Positions 52,733 through 61,606 of a DNA stretch of 64,000 nt are shown piece by piece. Below the pieces are notes generated by a model that saw only the letters and a program-made list of their open reading frames with translations, was not told the DNA's origin and did not search any database. Positions within the stretch are counted from its first letter, which is position 1. Every line of letters begins with the position of its first letter. Location of the stretch: assembly GCF_001905735.1 (NCBI RefSeq), contig NZ_LISW01000001.1, positions 926,603 to 990,602 on the forward strand, written 5' to 3'. The position numbers were made by a program, and so were the translations under genes. Origin of the DNA: Streptomyces sp. CB01249. Its GTDB lineage: Bacteria; Actinomycetota; Actinomycetes; Streptomycetales; Streptomycetaceae.

Positions 52733-54223
52733 TCAGCCGTCGCGGTCCCCGCCGAGCAGCGGCCCGGCCGCCCTTTCCAGTACGGAGCCGACCCGCTTCC
52801 ACGCCGTCAGATCCCGTTCCACCGCCTCCAGGAGCACGTCCTCACCGGTGTCCCAGCCCGCCGCGACCGCGACCGGGTCCGCCCCCGTCGCCGCCGAAGC
52901 GGCGAGCGCCGCCGCCCCGAGCGCCACCAGCTCCCCGGCCCCCGGCACGATCACCGGCCGCCCGGACAGCCGTCGTACGGTCTCCACCCACACGCGTCCC
53001 TGCGCCCCGCCGCCGATCAGCCGCAGCGGACGGGCCACCACCTCGGGGTCCGCCGGGTCGAGACCGCAGGCCCGCGACAGCTCGTCGAGCGCCCGCAGCA
53101 CGGTCACCACCGCGCCCTCGTAGGCGGCGCCGAGCAGTTGCTGCGGGGTCGTGTCGTGCCGCAGTCCGGTGAGGAGACCGGCCGCCGTCGGCAGGTCCGG
53201 GGTGCGCTCCCCGTCCAGGTACGGCAGCAGCACCGCCTCGCCGCCGGGCACGGCGTCATTGCGGTCCAGGCCCAGCAGGGCGGCCACCTTGTCCACGGCG
53301 AGCGTGCAGTTGAGGGTGCAGGCCAGCGGCAGATACGTGCCGTCCGCCGCCGCGAAACCGGAGAGCGCCGCCGACCCCGGCCGGGTCCGGGACGCCGCGA
53401 AGACCGTGCCCGAGGTGCCCAGGCTCAGCACCGGGTGGTCGAGGAGCCCCGCACCGCCCAGGCCCAGCCCGACGGCGGCGCTCATGTTGTCCCCGGTGCC
53501 CGCCGCGACGGCGATCCCGGCGGGCAGCCCCAGCGCCTCGGCGGCCGCGTCCGTCAGCGAACCGACGCGTGCCCCGCCGCTCGGCGCCACCTCGGGGAGC
53601 AGCGCCGGGTCGAGGCCGATGAGCTCCAGCAGCTCCGGGTCGTAGGCGCCGGTCGCGGTGGAGTACCAGCAGGTGCCCGAGGCGTCGCCCGGGTCGGTGA
53701 CGGCCCGGCCGGACAGCCGCTCGGTCAGGAAGTCGTGCGGGAGGCGCACGGCGGCGGCCGCCCCGGCGGTCTCCGGCTCGTTCTCCCGCAGCCACTGCCA
53801 CTTCGACGCGGTCATCGCGGCCACCGGGACGGAACCGGTGCGCGCGGTCCAGGCGTCCGGTCCGCCGAGTGCGGCGGTGAGCGCGGCGGCCTGCGGGGCG
53901 GACCGGGTGTCGTTCCACAGCAGGGCCGGGCGCAGCGGACGGCCCTCGGCGTCCAGGACGACCATGCCGTGCTGCTGGCCGGCGACCGCGATGCCGATCA
54001 CGTCCGCCGGGGCGGTCCCGGACTCCTTCAGCCCGGCCGCGACTGCGTCGCACAGGGCCTGCCACCAGACCTCGGGGTCGCTCTCGCGCGCACCGCCCTC
54101 GCCGGTGACCACGTGCGGGGCGCGGCCGACGGCGAGCAGCCGGCCGGTGGCGGTGTCGGTGAACGCCGCCTTGGTGGACTGGGTGGAGCTGTCCACACCG
54201 ATGACGACGGTATGCGGCGGCAT
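52733..54223 (-). CDS. xylB: Xylulokinase
   Basis: 496 aa from ATG at 54223 with GAGGT upstream; longer frames to 54373 are shadows. FGGY-kinase motifs are complete: the N-terminal VVIGVDSSTQSTKAAF, the catalytic Asp region AVAGQQHGMVVLDAEGRPLRPALLWNDTRS, GTGDNMSAAVGLGLG, and LRLIGGGAQGRVWVETV near the C terminus. It phosphorylates D-xylulose to xylulose-5-phosphate. It is divergent from xylA with a shared 229-base promoter region, and the ROK regulator lies beyond xylA. It is the expected sink for xylose released by the GH31 alpha-xylosidase of this window. Confidence 0.93.
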   Translation of the reverse strand: MPPHTVVIGVDSSTQSTKAAFTDTATGRLLAVGRAPHVVTGEGGARESDPEVWWQALCDAVAAGLKESGTAPADVIGIAVAGQQHGMVVLDAEGRPLRPALLWNDTRSAPQAAALTAALGGPDAWTARTGSVPVAAMTASKWQWLRENEPETAGAAAAVRLPHDFLTERLSGRAVTDPGDASGTCWYSTATGAYDPELLELIGLDPALLPEVAPSGGARVGSLTDAAAEALGLPAGIAVAAGTGDNMSAAVGLGLGGAGLLDHPVLSLGTSGTVFAASRTRPGSAALSGFAAADGTYLPLACTLNCTLAVDKVAALLGLDRNDAVPGGEAVLLPYLDGERTPDLPTAAGLLTGLRHDTTPQQLLGAAYEGAVVTVLRALDELSRACGLDPADPEVVARPLRLIGGGAQGRVWVETVRRLSGRPVIVPGAGELVALGAAALAASAATGADPVAVAAGWDTGEDVLLEAVERDLTAWKRVGSVLERAAGPLLGGDRDG

Positions 54224-54246
54224 GGCTGACCTCATTCGCTGATGTA

Positions 54247-54280
54247 TTTGATCGTACGCAAAACAAATTACGTGATCGAA
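54247..54280. promoter_or_regulatory. Candidate operator in the xylB-xylA divergent promoter region
   Basis: TTTGATC (54247-54253) and GATCGAA (54274-54280) are near-perfect inverted arms around an AT-rich centre, 24 bases upstream of xylB. The 8-base string AACAAATT in the centre recurs at 54391, 62 bases before xylA. A ROK-type XylR would be expected to bind here; the exact site is inferred. Confidence 0.4.
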
Positions 54281-54452
54281 CCCGTCCGGAACAGGCCCCG
54301 TTCCGGGTTCGCGACGGCGGTGCGCGGACGTCTCCGCTCCAGGGGCTTTACGCCGCCCGGGCTGCCCGTGCATGATTAGTCATGACAGTGAACAAATTGA
54401 GGTTCGGCCGCCCGACCGGCTGCGGACCCACGGCCCCGAAGGCGGCACCACC

Positions 54453-55622
54453 ATGACGGAACGCTTCGCACCGACCCCCGAGGACAAGTTCACCTTCGGC
54501 CTGTGGACCGTGGGCTGGCAGGGCCGCGACCCCTTCGGTGACGCGACGCGCGCCGCGATCGACCCGGTCGACTCCGTCCAGCGCCTCGCCGAGCTGGGCG
54601 CGTACGGCGTCACCTTCCACGACGACGACCTGATCCCCTTCGGCTCCTCGGACACCGAGCGCGAGGGCATCGTCAAGCGCTTCCGCCAGGCGCTCGACGC
54701 GGCCGGTCTCGTCGTCCCCATGGCCACGACGAACCTCTTCACGCACCCCGTCTTCAAGGACGGCGCGTTCACCGCCAACGACCGCGACGTCCGCCGCTAC
54801 GCCCTGCGCAAGACCCTGCGCAACATCGACCTGGCCGTCGAGCTGGGCGCCACCACCTACGTCGCCTGGGGCGGCCGGGAGGGCTCCGAGTCCGGCGCCG
54901 CCAAGGACATCCGCGTCGCGCTCGACCGCATGAAGGAGGCCTTCGACCTCCTGGGCGACTACGTCACCGAGCAGGGCTACGACCTGAAGTTCGCCATCGA
55001 GCCCAAGCCGAACGAGCCCCGCGGCGACATCCTCCTCCCCACCATCGGCCACGCCCTCGCCTTCATCGAGCGCCTGGAGCGCCCCGAGATGGTCGGCGTC
55101 AACCCCGAGGTCGGGCACGAGCAGATGGCCGGGCTGAACTTCCCGCACGGCATCGCCCAGGCCCTGTGGGCGGGCAAGCTCTTCCACATCGACCTCAACG
55201 GCCAGTCCGGCATCAAGTACGACCAGGACCTCCGCTTCGGCGCCGGTGACCTGCGCCAGGCGTTCTGGCTGGTCGACCTCCTGGAGAACTCCGACTACGC
55301 CGGTCCGCGCCACTTCGACTTCAAGCCGCCGCGCACCGAGGACTACGACGGCGTCTGGGCGTCCGCCGCCGGCTGCATGCGCAACTACCTCATCCTCAAG
55401 GAGCGCGCCGCCGCCTTCCGCGCCGACCCGGCCGTCCAGGACGCCCTGCGCGCCTCCCGCCTGGACGAGCTGGCCCAGCGCACCGCCGAGGACGGCGTGG
55501 CCGGACTGCTCGCCGACCGTTCCGCGTTCGAGGAGTTCGACGTGGACGCGGCGGCCGAGCGCGGCATGGCCTTCGAGGCCCTGGACCAGCTGGCGATGGA
55601 CCACCTGCTCGGCGTCCGCTGA
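54453..55622 (+). CDS. xylA: Xylose isomerase
   Basis: 389 aa, the usual length for Streptomyces glucose/xylose isomerase. The start is [29 protein letters not shown]. The active-site His is in [12 protein letters not shown], the metal Glu in [13 protein letters not shown], and further metal ligands in [14 protein letters not shown] and [20 protein letters not shown]. The enzyme interconverts xylose and xylulose (and glucose and fructose) with Mg or Co. It is divergent from xylB and convergent with the ROK regulator, with a strong terminator between. Confidence 0.98.
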   Translation: MTERFAPTPEDKFTFGLWTVGWQGRDPFGDATRAAIDPVDSVQRLAELGAYGVTFHDDDLIPFGSSDTEREGIVKRFRQALDAAGLVVPMATTNLFTHPVFKDGAFTANDRDVRRYALRKTLRNIDLAVELGATTYVAWGGREGSESGAAKDIRVALDRMKEAFDLLGDYVTEQGYDLKFAIEPKPNEPRGDILLPTIGHALAFIERLERPEMVGVNPEVGHEQMAGLNFPHGIAQALWAGKLFHIDLNGQSGIKYDQDLRFGAGDLRQAFWLVDLLENSDYAGPRHFDFKPPRTEDYDGVWASAAGCMRNYLILKERAAAFRADPAVQDALRASRLDELAQRTAEDGVAGLLADRSAFEEFDVDAAAERGMAFEALDQLAMDHLLGVR

Positions 55623-55630
55623 CACACGGG

Positions 55631-55678
55631 CAAGGGGAGAGGGGGCGGACGCACAGCGCGTCCGCCCCCTCTCCCTTG
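55631..55678. terminator. Bidirectional terminator between xylA and the ROK regulator gene
   Basis: A stem of at least 18 perfect pairs, GGAGAGGGGGCGGACGC with GCGTCCGCCCCCTCTCC, has a five-base loop (55653-55657) and a single-base bulge near the bottom. CAAGG/CTTG flanks extend it. It lies between two converging stop codons. Confidence 0.9.
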
Positions 55679-55686
55679 TGTACGTC

Positions 55687-56928
55687 TCAGGCCGGTGCCG
55701 GACGCGCGTACGCCACCGGGTCGGCCAGCACATCCGTCATCACCAGCGCCGCCGCACCCCGCGCCGCGTCCCCCGCGACCGACGACGCGCGCAGCCGGCC
55801 CGCACCGGGCGCCCAGAGCCCGGACACCACGCGGCCCGTCAGCTCCTCGTCCGCCGGAGCGGCCAGCCAGGGCATCAGGTTCCGGTAGATCCCGCCGAGC
55901 ACCACCGCGTCCGGGTCCAGCAGATTGACCGCCCCCGACAGCACCCGGCCCAGCATCCGCCCGGCCTCCGCCACCGCGCCGACCGCCCGCTCGTCGCCCG
56001 CCCGCACCCGCTTCTCCAGCTCCGCGACCCCGAGCCCGCCACCCCCGTCGACCCCGGCCGCCCGCAGCAGCGCCGCCTGTCCCGCGTACTGCTCCAGGCA
56101 GCCGCGCGAACCGCACCGGCACTGCGGACCGCTCGGGTCCACCACCACATGGCCGATCTCCCCGGCGAAGCCGTGCGCCCCGCGCAGCAGCTCGCCGTCG
56201 ATGACCAGCGCACCGCCCACGCCGATCTCGCCGGTCAGGTAGAGGAAGCTGCGGATGCGCTCCAGGCCGCCGAACCACAGCTCGGCCAGAGCCGCCAGAT
56301 TCGCCTCGTTCTCCGAGCGGACCGGCAGCTCCTGGTGGCCCGGGTGCTCCGAGGCCAGCGCGGCGGCGAACAGCTCCTCGGCCGGGACCTGGTTCCAGCC
56401 CAGGTTCGGCGCCTGGCGCACCGCGCCGCCCGAGACCAGGCCCGGCAGCGCCAGGGCCACGCCGACCGGATACAGCTCCTGCTCCCGCGCCGAGTCCAGG
56501 GTGCGCGCGGCGATCCCGGCCGCCCTGGCCAGCACCTCGGCGGGCGGGGTGCCCCGGTTGTCCAGGTGCTCGGTGAGGCGGACCCGGCCGGTCCCGGCGA
56601 GGTCGACCACGCACACCGACACGTAGTCGATGTTGACCTCGACCCCGAGCCCGGCCGGCCCGGTGCGCGCCGTCTTGAGCGCGGTCCCGGGGCGGCCGGC
56701 CTGCCCGCTGAACGTCTTGCCGGACTCGGTCAGGAACCCGGTTTCGAGCAGCTGCTCGACCAGCGAGGACACGGCGGCCCGGGTCAGTCCCACGCGCGCG
56801 GCGACCCCGGCCCGGGTCGCCTCGCCCTCGCCCTCGTCGCGGACGGCCCGCAGCACGAGGCTCAGATTGCTGCGCCGGACGGTGTCCTTGTCGGCCTTGG
56901 GCCCCAGCGGTGTGAGGTTGCTCTTCAT
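55687..56928 (-). CDS. ROK-family transcriptional regulator, probable XylR
   Basis: 413 aa from ATG at 56928; upstream codons to 56988 look non-coding. An N-terminal winged helix (VRRSNLSLVLRAVRDEGEGEATRAGVAARVGLTRAAVSSLVEQLLE) precedes a sugar-kinase-like ROK domain. That domain carries LGVEVNIDYVSVCVVDLAG, the zinc motif GHVVVDPSGPQCRCGSRGCLEQY, and EIGVGGALVIDGELLRG. ROK regulators of this layout control xylose genes in many bacteria. Position next to xylA supports control of xylA and xylB by xylose. The gene ends at the shared terminator with xylA. Confidence 0.88.
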   Translation of the reverse strand: MKSNLTPLGPKADKDTVRRSNLSLVLRAVRDEGEGEATRAGVAARVGLTRAAVSSLVEQLLETGFLTESGKTFSGQAGRPGTALKTARTGPAGLGVEVNIDYVSVCVVDLAGTGRVRLTEHLDNRGTPPAEVLARAAGIAARTLDSAREQELYPVGVALALPGLVSGGAVRQAPNLGWNQVPAEELFAAALASEHPGHQELPVRSENEANLAALAELWFGGLERIRSFLYLTGEIGVGGALVIDGELLRGAHGFAGEIGHVVVDPSGPQCRCGSRGCLEQYAGQAALLRAAGVDGGGGLGVAELEKRVRAGDERAVGAVAEAGRMLGRVLSGAVNLLDPDAVVLGGIYRNLMPWLAAPADEELTGRVVSGLWAPGAGRLRASSVAGDAARGAAALVMTDVLADPVAYARPAPA

Positions 56929-56967
56929 ATCGGTCCCGAGCCTATGCGATTCCGTACGCCAGTACGG

Positions 56968-57003
56968 GCGTGCCGGGGCCGGGGTCATCCGGCCCCGGCA
57001 CGC
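56968..57003 (-). terminator. Terminator after the DUF3105-DUF305 operon
   Basis: GCGTGCCGGGGCCGG (56968-56982) pairs perfectly over 15 bp with CCGGCCCCGGCACGC (56989-57003), two bases after the DUF305 stop on the minus strand. It also isolates the ROK gene promoter at 56929-56967. Confidence 0.88.
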
Positions 57004-57004
57004 C

Positions 57005-57655
57005 TCAGGACGCGGACGCCCCGCGCTCCTTGAGCATGTCCGCCATGAGCGCGATCTCCGACTTCTGGGCCAGGGCCATGCCCGACGCCAGATTCCGGAT
57101 CTCCTCGGTCTTCGCCGCGGAGGCCGCCGCCTGAGCCATCTCGGCGCCGGACTTGTGGTGCGCGGTCATCAGCTTCAGGAAGAGGATCTCGGCGTCCCTG
57201 CCCTTGGCCGCCCGCAGCTTGTCGAGTTCGGCGTCGGTGGCCATGCCGGGCATCAGCGCGCCGTCACCGCGCGGGGTGAAGGTGTGCCCCATCCACGCCA
57301 TGGGCGGCCCGGGGGAGCTCTTCGCCCGGCCCCACATCTCCAGCCAGCCGAGCAGCATGCCGCGCTGGTTGGCCTGGGTGTTGATGATGTCGAATGCCAG
57401 CCGTCGCACCGCCTCGTCCGCGGTGCGGTCCCGGACGATGAACGCCATCTCGACCGCCTGCTGGTGGTGGACCGCCATGTCGCGCGCGAACCCCACGTCC
57501 GCCGAGGACTCGGCCGGTGCGGAGGCGGAGGCCGCCGCCGCGGGCGCCGACGTCGAAGGGCGTACGAGCGTCAGCGCGATCAGCGCGAGCGCCAGCAGCA
57601 GCACCGCGCCGCCGGCCAGCACCAGGGGCCGCGAGGTGCGCGGCGCGGCCGTCAC
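57005..57655 (-). CDS. DUF305 domain-containing membrane-anchored protein
   Basis: 216 aa from GTG at 57655, overlapping the DUF3105 stop as GTGA. A signal anchor (PLVLAGGAVLLLALALIALTLV) is followed by an Ala/Ser linker and the four-helix DUF305 domain, with its two His-rich hallmarks FARDMAVHHQQAVEMA and FLKLMTAHHKSGAEMA. The mature domain faces outside. DUF305 proteins are sometimes linked to copper or redox metabolism through these His pairs, but no activity is established. It is coupled with a DUF3105 protein, a pairing common in Streptomyces. Confidence 0.9.
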   Translation of the reverse strand: MTAAPRTSRPLVLAGGAVLLLALALIALTLVRPSTSAPAAAASASAPAESSADVGFARDMAVHHQQAVEMAFIVRDRTADEAVRRLAFDIINTQANQRGMLLGWLEMWGRAKSSPGPPMAWMGHTFTPRGDGALMPGMATDAELDKLRAAKGRDAEILFLKLMTAHHKSGAEMAQAAASAAKTEEIRNLASGMALAQKSEIALMADMLKERGASAS

Positions 57656-58302
57656 TTGGCGATCCCGCCGGTGCAGGCGGCGCCCGGCTCCGGGGTCTGC
57701 GGGCCCTGCACGTACTTCGTGAAGAACTGCGCGACGCGGGCGTCCGTGGCGCTCTTCACCGTGAGCTGCTTCCCCCAGGCGCTGAGCATCAGCGGCGCCG
57801 CCTGGTCCTCGACCGGGCTCATCAGCGAGTACGGCGTGTCCGCCACCCGCTCGTTCAGCTTCTTGATGTCGGCGGGCTTCGCCTTGCTGGTGTACGTGAC
57901 CCACACCGCGCCGTGCTCAAGGGAGTGGACGGCGTTCTCCTTCGGTATGGCCTGGGTGTAGACGTCACCGTCGCAGTTCATCCAGACCGGGTTGTGGTCG
58001 CCGCCGACCGGCGGGTTCATCGGGTAGTCGACCGACTTCTCCACATGGTTCTGCGTGAGCTTGTCCCAGCTCTTCTCGCCGGTGACGGGCGAGGTCTTGG
58101 CCTGGGCCTCGGCCTTGTCCTGCTCATCGGCCGCGTTCATCAGGTAGCCGCCCCCGACGACGAGCCCGGCGACCACCAGCACGCCGACGGAGAGCGTGAT
58201 GATGCGGGAGCGGCGCTCACGGGCCCGCTCCTGGCGGCGGGCCTCCTCCAGCTTGGCGCGACGGGCGGCGGAGGCGTTGTTCTGCTTGTTGGCGGTGGCC
58301 AT
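57652..58302 (-). CDS. DUF3105 domain-containing membrane-anchored protein
   Basis: 216 aa. A basic, charged N terminus (RRAKLEEARRQERARERRSR) is followed by one membrane helix (IITLSVGVLVVAGLVVGGGYLM) and an exterior domain. DUF3105 features are NPPVGGDHNPVWMNCDGDVYTQAIPKENAVHSLEHGAVWVTY, with conserved His and Cys, and a later Cys in AACTGG. The function of the family is unknown. It is the first gene of a two-gene operon with DUF305, ending in a strong hairpin. Confidence 0.9.
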   Translation of the reverse strand: MATANKQNNASAARRAKLEEARRQERARERRSRIITLSVGVLVVAGLVVGGGYLMNAADEQDKAEAQAKTSPVTGEKSWDKLTQNHVEKSVDYPMNPPVGGDHNPVWMNCDGDVYTQAIPKENAVHSLEHGAVWVTYTSKAKPADIKKLNERVADTPYSLMSPVEDQAAPLMLSAWGKQLTVKSATDARVAQFFTKYVQGPQTPEPGAACTGGIAK

Positions 58303-58397
58303 GAGAGGTCCTTCGGTTCAGCGGATCGTGAGGCGGAGTGCGTACGGCAGGGGGAGCCGCCGCACCCGGGAACGGGTACGGGGCATCCCCGGCCGTC

Positions 58398-58817
58398 CTA
58401 GGTCCGCTGAACCTGGAGGCGCAGGGGGTCGACCTGGCCGACCGCGTCGTTGGAGGGCCCCCGGATGGACGCGCCGCCGGTCAGAGGGCGGTGCGGGAGC
58501 AGCGCCACGGTCGCCGAGGGGACCGCCGCCGGGCCCGGCTGGGCGCGCAGCACGACGGGCGGCGCATGATCCGAGGCGTCGTGGCAGGAATCCCCCACGC
58601 CCCGGTCGCGGGGGGTGTCGGCCACCACGACCCGGACCACCGTGAGGTCGGTCAGCTTCGCGAGGGCCGAGGCGGGGGCGTACTCGGGGGAGGAGTGGGG
58701 GCGTACGGACTGGGGCGCACAGCACGAGACGAGCGCGACCAGGACGAACAGCCAGGCGAGCACGACCGGCGCACCGGTGCCGCGCAGCCGCTCCGCCCCC
58801 TTGCTCACCCTGTTCAT
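58398..58817 (-). CDS. Small membrane or secreted protein of unknown function
   Basis: 139 aa from ATG at 58817; ATG at 58826 is an alternative, and neither has a clear ribosome site. One hydrophobic segment (APVVLAWLFVLVALVSCCAP) near the N terminus could be a signal or anchor, ending in a Cys pair that may form a lipobox-like site. The rest is polar with PPVVLRAQPGP and ends RLQVQRT. I do not recognise a family. Codon use matches its neighbours, but the lack of a ribosome site makes it the least certain gene here. Confidence 0.55.
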   Translation of the reverse strand: MNRVSKGAERLRGTGAPVVLAWLFVLVALVSCCAPQSVRPHSSPEYAPASALAKLTDLTVVRVVVADTPRDRGVGDSCHDASDHAPPVVLRAQPGPAAVPSATVALLPHRPLTGGASIRGPSNDAVGQVDPLRLQVQRT

Positions 58818-58933
58818 CCCGCACATCGTACGCGGTGCGTTGAAGATTCAAGCAGTGCGCCGGAGGAAGCGGTGAAGCTGTGGATCCACGGGCGGCAGGA
58901 CCGATTTCGGCCATGGCGAGATAGTGTGCCCCG

Positions 58934-59782
58934 GTGACCACGCACTCGAACGTATCTGCGGGCTGGTATCCGGATCCGCACGGCGCCCCTCAGCTGCTGC
59001 GCTACTGGGACGGTTCCCAGTGGACGGAGCACACCCACTCCGCGGACGGCCAGGCCCCGGCCCAGGCTCCCGCGCAGCAGCAGCCGACGCCGCCGCAGCA
59101 GCCGCAGGCCCAGGTGCCGCAGCAGCCCGCGGCCGTCCCGCAGCAGGGTGCCCCGCAGCACCCGCAGGGCGGCGCCCCCGGCGGCTCGCTCTTCAACCAG
59201 CAGGTCCTGGTCGTGAACCAGAAGGCCAAGCTGATCGAGGTGACGAACGAGTACAGCGTCTTCGACCAGCACGGCAACACCATCGGCTCGGTTGTTCAGG
59301 TCGGCCAGGGCGCCCTGCGCAAGGTGCTGCGGTTCCTGACCAGCATCGACCAGTACCTCACCCACCGGCTGGAGATCCGCGACGCGTACGGCCAGCCGCA
59401 GCTGCTGCTGACCCGCCCCGCGAAGTTCATCAAGTCCCGCGTCGTCGTGGAGCGCCCCGACGGTCAGCCGGTCGGCGAGATCGTCCAGCAGAACGCCATC
59501 GGCAAGATCAACTTCGCGATCATGGCCGGCGGGCAGCAGATCGGTGCGATCAAGGCCGAGAACTGGCGCGCCTGGAACTTCGCGATCGTGGACCACAACG
59601 ACCAGGAGATCGCCCGGATCACCAAGACCTGGGAGGGGCTCGCGAAGACGCTGTTCACGACGGCGGACAACTACGTGCTCCAGATCCACTACCAGCTGCC
59701 CGAGCCGCTGCTGAGCCTCGTGGTGGCGACGGCCCTGACCGTGGACACCGCCCTCAAGCAGGACGCCCGCGGCCTCGGCTGA
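58934..59782 (+). CDS. Scramblase/LURP-one-related protein with DUF2510 N terminus
   Basis: 282 aa, GTG start. The N terminus is a DUF2510 unit (SAGWYPDPHGAPQLLRYWDGSQWTEHTH, residues 7-34). A Gln/Pro/Ala-rich linker (about 40-85) follows, then a phospholipid-scramblase-like twelve-strand barrel (LFNQQVLVVNQKAKLIEVTNEYSVFDQHGN, ALRKVLRFLTSIDQYLTHRLEIRD). It ends with LLSLVVATALTVDTALKQ, a buried helix typical of the family. In bacteria the role is unknown; membrane association is likely through the C-terminal helix. Single gene, ended by a strong terminator. Confidence 0.88.
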   Translation: MTTHSNVSAGWYPDPHGAPQLLRYWDGSQWTEHTHSADGQAPAQAPAQQQPTPPQQPQAQVPQQPAAVPQQGAPQHPQGGAPGGSLFNQQVLVVNQKAKLIEVTNEYSVFDQHGNTIGSVVQVGQGALRKVLRFLTSIDQYLTHRLEIRDAYGQPQLLLTRPAKFIKSRVVVERPDGQPVGEIVQQNAIGKINFAIMAGGQQIGAIKAENWRAWNFAIVDHNDQEIARITKTWEGLAKTLFTTADNYVLQIHYQLPEPLLSLVVATALTVDTALKQDARGLG

Positions 59783-59801
59783 GCCCGGCCCCGTACGCCC
59801 G

Positions 59802-59836
59802 ACCGCCCGCGCCCCTCGTTGAGGAGCGCGGGCGGT
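59802..59836 (+). terminator. Terminator after the scramblase-like gene
   Basis: ACCGCCCGCGC (59802-59812) pairs with GCGCGGGCGGT (59826-59836), and an inner CCTC/GAGG extends the stem. It begins 19 bases after the stop codon. Confidence 0.85.
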
Positions 59837-59897
59837 GCTGTGTCCGGGGGCTGACTCCGGGGACGCTGTGTCCCGGGACCGGTTTCGATCCAGGTGT

Positions 59898-59926
59898 TTT
59901 ACTTGTGTAATACCTGTTAAAGTAAA
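59898..59926. promoter_or_regulatory. Inverted repeat overlapping the FUSC start region, candidate MarR operator
   Basis: TTTACTT (59898-59904) and AAGTAAA (59920-59926) are perfect inverted arms around 15 bases that include TGTAATACC. The right arm ends three bases before the GTG start of the FUSC gene. The AT-rich character stands out from its surroundings. The MarR gene is co-transcribed, so autorepression is the simplest model. Confidence 0.6.
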
Positions 59927-59929
59927 TGA

Positions 59930-61606
59930 GTGAGCGATACAACCATCAGGTCCGCCAGGCCCACCGTCCGCAGACTCCCGCTGACCGGCCCGCTGCGCCT
60001 GAACCGGCCGTCCGACATGTGGTTCAAGCCCGCCACCAGCGTCGTCGTGGCCACCGCGATACCCAACCTGGTGCTCCTCGCCCTCGGCCGGCTCGACCTG
60101 GTGATGTACACGATGGCCGGCTCGCTCTGCGCGCTGTACGGCCACAACCTCCCGTATGCCCGTCGCGCCGGCACCGTCGCCGGGGTCGTCCTCGGTATGA
60201 CCGCCGGCCTCGGCACCTCCCTCGTCGTCGCCTCGCTCACCACCTCCACCGCCGTGCTCATCGCGGTCGGCGCGCTCCTGGCCGCCGGGCAGAAGCTGCT
60301 CTGCGACGCGACCCGGATCGGCCCGCCCGGACCGGTGATCTTCACCTTCGTGAGCTCCGCCGCCCTCTTCGTCCCGCAGACGCTCGCCCAGGTCCCCGGC
60401 CACCTCGCCCTCACTCTCGGCGCGGGCGCCGTCGCCTGGCTCGTCGCCGTCGTCGCCCCCGCGCTCGTCCGCCGCGACGGCCCCGAACGCCGCGCCACCG
60501 CCCGCGCCCTCAACGCCGCCGCCGCGCACGCCGCCGACCCGGGCCACGCCACCCGCCGCGCCGCCGTCGCCGCCGTGCACGCCGCCTGGCAGACCCTCCT
60601 CGCCGCCGGGCGCCCCACCCCGGCCCGCCGCGCCCTCGAACGCCTCGTCGTCCACGCGGAGACCTCGGTCCTCGCGGGCACCCCCGACCCCGCCGACGCC
60701 GCCCGGCTCCGCGAGTGGGCCCGGCTCACCCGTGCCCGGGGCCCCGTCCCCACCCCGCCGCCCGCCCCCGGCACGGGCGCCGAACTCTTCGGGCTCGACG
60801 CCGAACGCACCGCCCGCAGCGGCTCGTTCCGTACGCTGCTGCGCGGCCTCGCCCCCGGCTCCCCGCTCCTCCCGGTCGCCGCCCGCACGCTCGTCGGCTG
60901 CGCCCTGGCCGGGTACGTCTGCTCGGCGGTGGGCGTCGGCCGTCCGTACTGGGCGCTCGTCACCGCCGCCTCCCTCTACCAGGCCAACGTCACGCTCTCC
61001 TGGAACCGGACGCTCCAGCGCACCCTCGGCAACCTCATCGGCGTCCTGGTCTTCGCCGCCGTCCTCCCGGCCGCCCGCGCCACCCCGCTCGCCCTCATCG
61101 GCTTCTGCCTCCTCTTCGCCTTCGCGGCCGAGGCGCTGATCACCCGCAACTACTGGCTCGGCTCCGTCGCGGTGACGCCGATGGCCCTCCTCGTCCTGGA
61201 GTACGCGGGCAGCCACCCGGCCGGCGAGCTGATCGGCGACCGGGTCCTCGACACCGTGATCGGCGCCGCCGTCGGCTTCCTCGCCGCCGTCCTGGTCACC
61301 AACCGCCGCGCCACCGGCCGCGTCGAGCGCGCGCTGGCCGACGCCGAACGCGCCCGCGCCCACGCCGTGCGGACCCTCGCCGCGCCGGAGCCCGCGCCCG
61401 CCGCCCTGGACGCCGCCCGCCGACGGCTCACCGGCACACTGGTCGAGCTGCGCGAGGCGGACGACACCGCGGCCGGCGAGTGGTGGCAGCCCGCCCTGGC
61501 CCGGGAGGCGGTGCTCGCCGCCGAGCAGGCCGGACACCGTACGCTCGCGGCGACAGCGGAACGGCAGGGGTGGAGCGCCCCCGCCCAGGAGAACGGAGCG
61601 GTGTGA
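59930..61606 (+). CDS. FUSC-family membrane transporter (aromatic acid exporter-like)
   Basis: 558 aa, GTG start three bases after the inverted repeat. Two blocks of five or six membrane helices (about 30-180 and 305-450) flank a cytoplasmic helical domain, as in FUSC/AaeB-like exporters. Family segments include MWFKPATSVVVATAIPNLVLLALGR and ALVTAASLYQANVTLSWNRTLQRTLGNLIGVLV, the second being the FUSC signature (R-x-x-G-N-x-x-G). It overlaps the MarR gene by four bases. It probably exports an aromatic or lipophilic compound when that compound inactivates the MarR repressor; the compound is unknown. Confidence 0.88.
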   Translation: MSDTTIRSARPTVRRLPLTGPLRLNRPSDMWFKPATSVVVATAIPNLVLLALGRLDLVMYTMAGSLCALYGHNLPYARRAGTVAGVVLGMTAGLGTSLVVASLTTSTAVLIAVGALLAAGQKLLCDATRIGPPGPVIFTFVSSAALFVPQTLAQVPGHLALTLGAGAVAWLVAVVAPALVRRDGPERRATARALNAAAAHAADPGHATRRAAVAAVHAAWQTLLAAGRPTPARRALERLVVHAETSVLAGTPDPADAARLREWARLTRARGPVPTPPPAPGTGAELFGLDAERTARSGSFRTLLRGLAPGSPLLPVAARTLVGCALAGYVCSAVGVGRPYWALVTAASLYQANVTLSWNRTLQRTLGNLIGVLVFAAVLPAARATPLALIGFCLLFAFAAEALITRNYWLGSVAVTPMALLVLEYAGSHPAGELIGDRVLDTVIGAAVGFLAAVLVTNRRATGRVERALADAERARAHAVRTLAAPEPAPAALDAARRRLTGTLVELREADDTAAGEWWQPALAREAVLAAEQAGHRTLAATAERQGWSAPAQENGAV

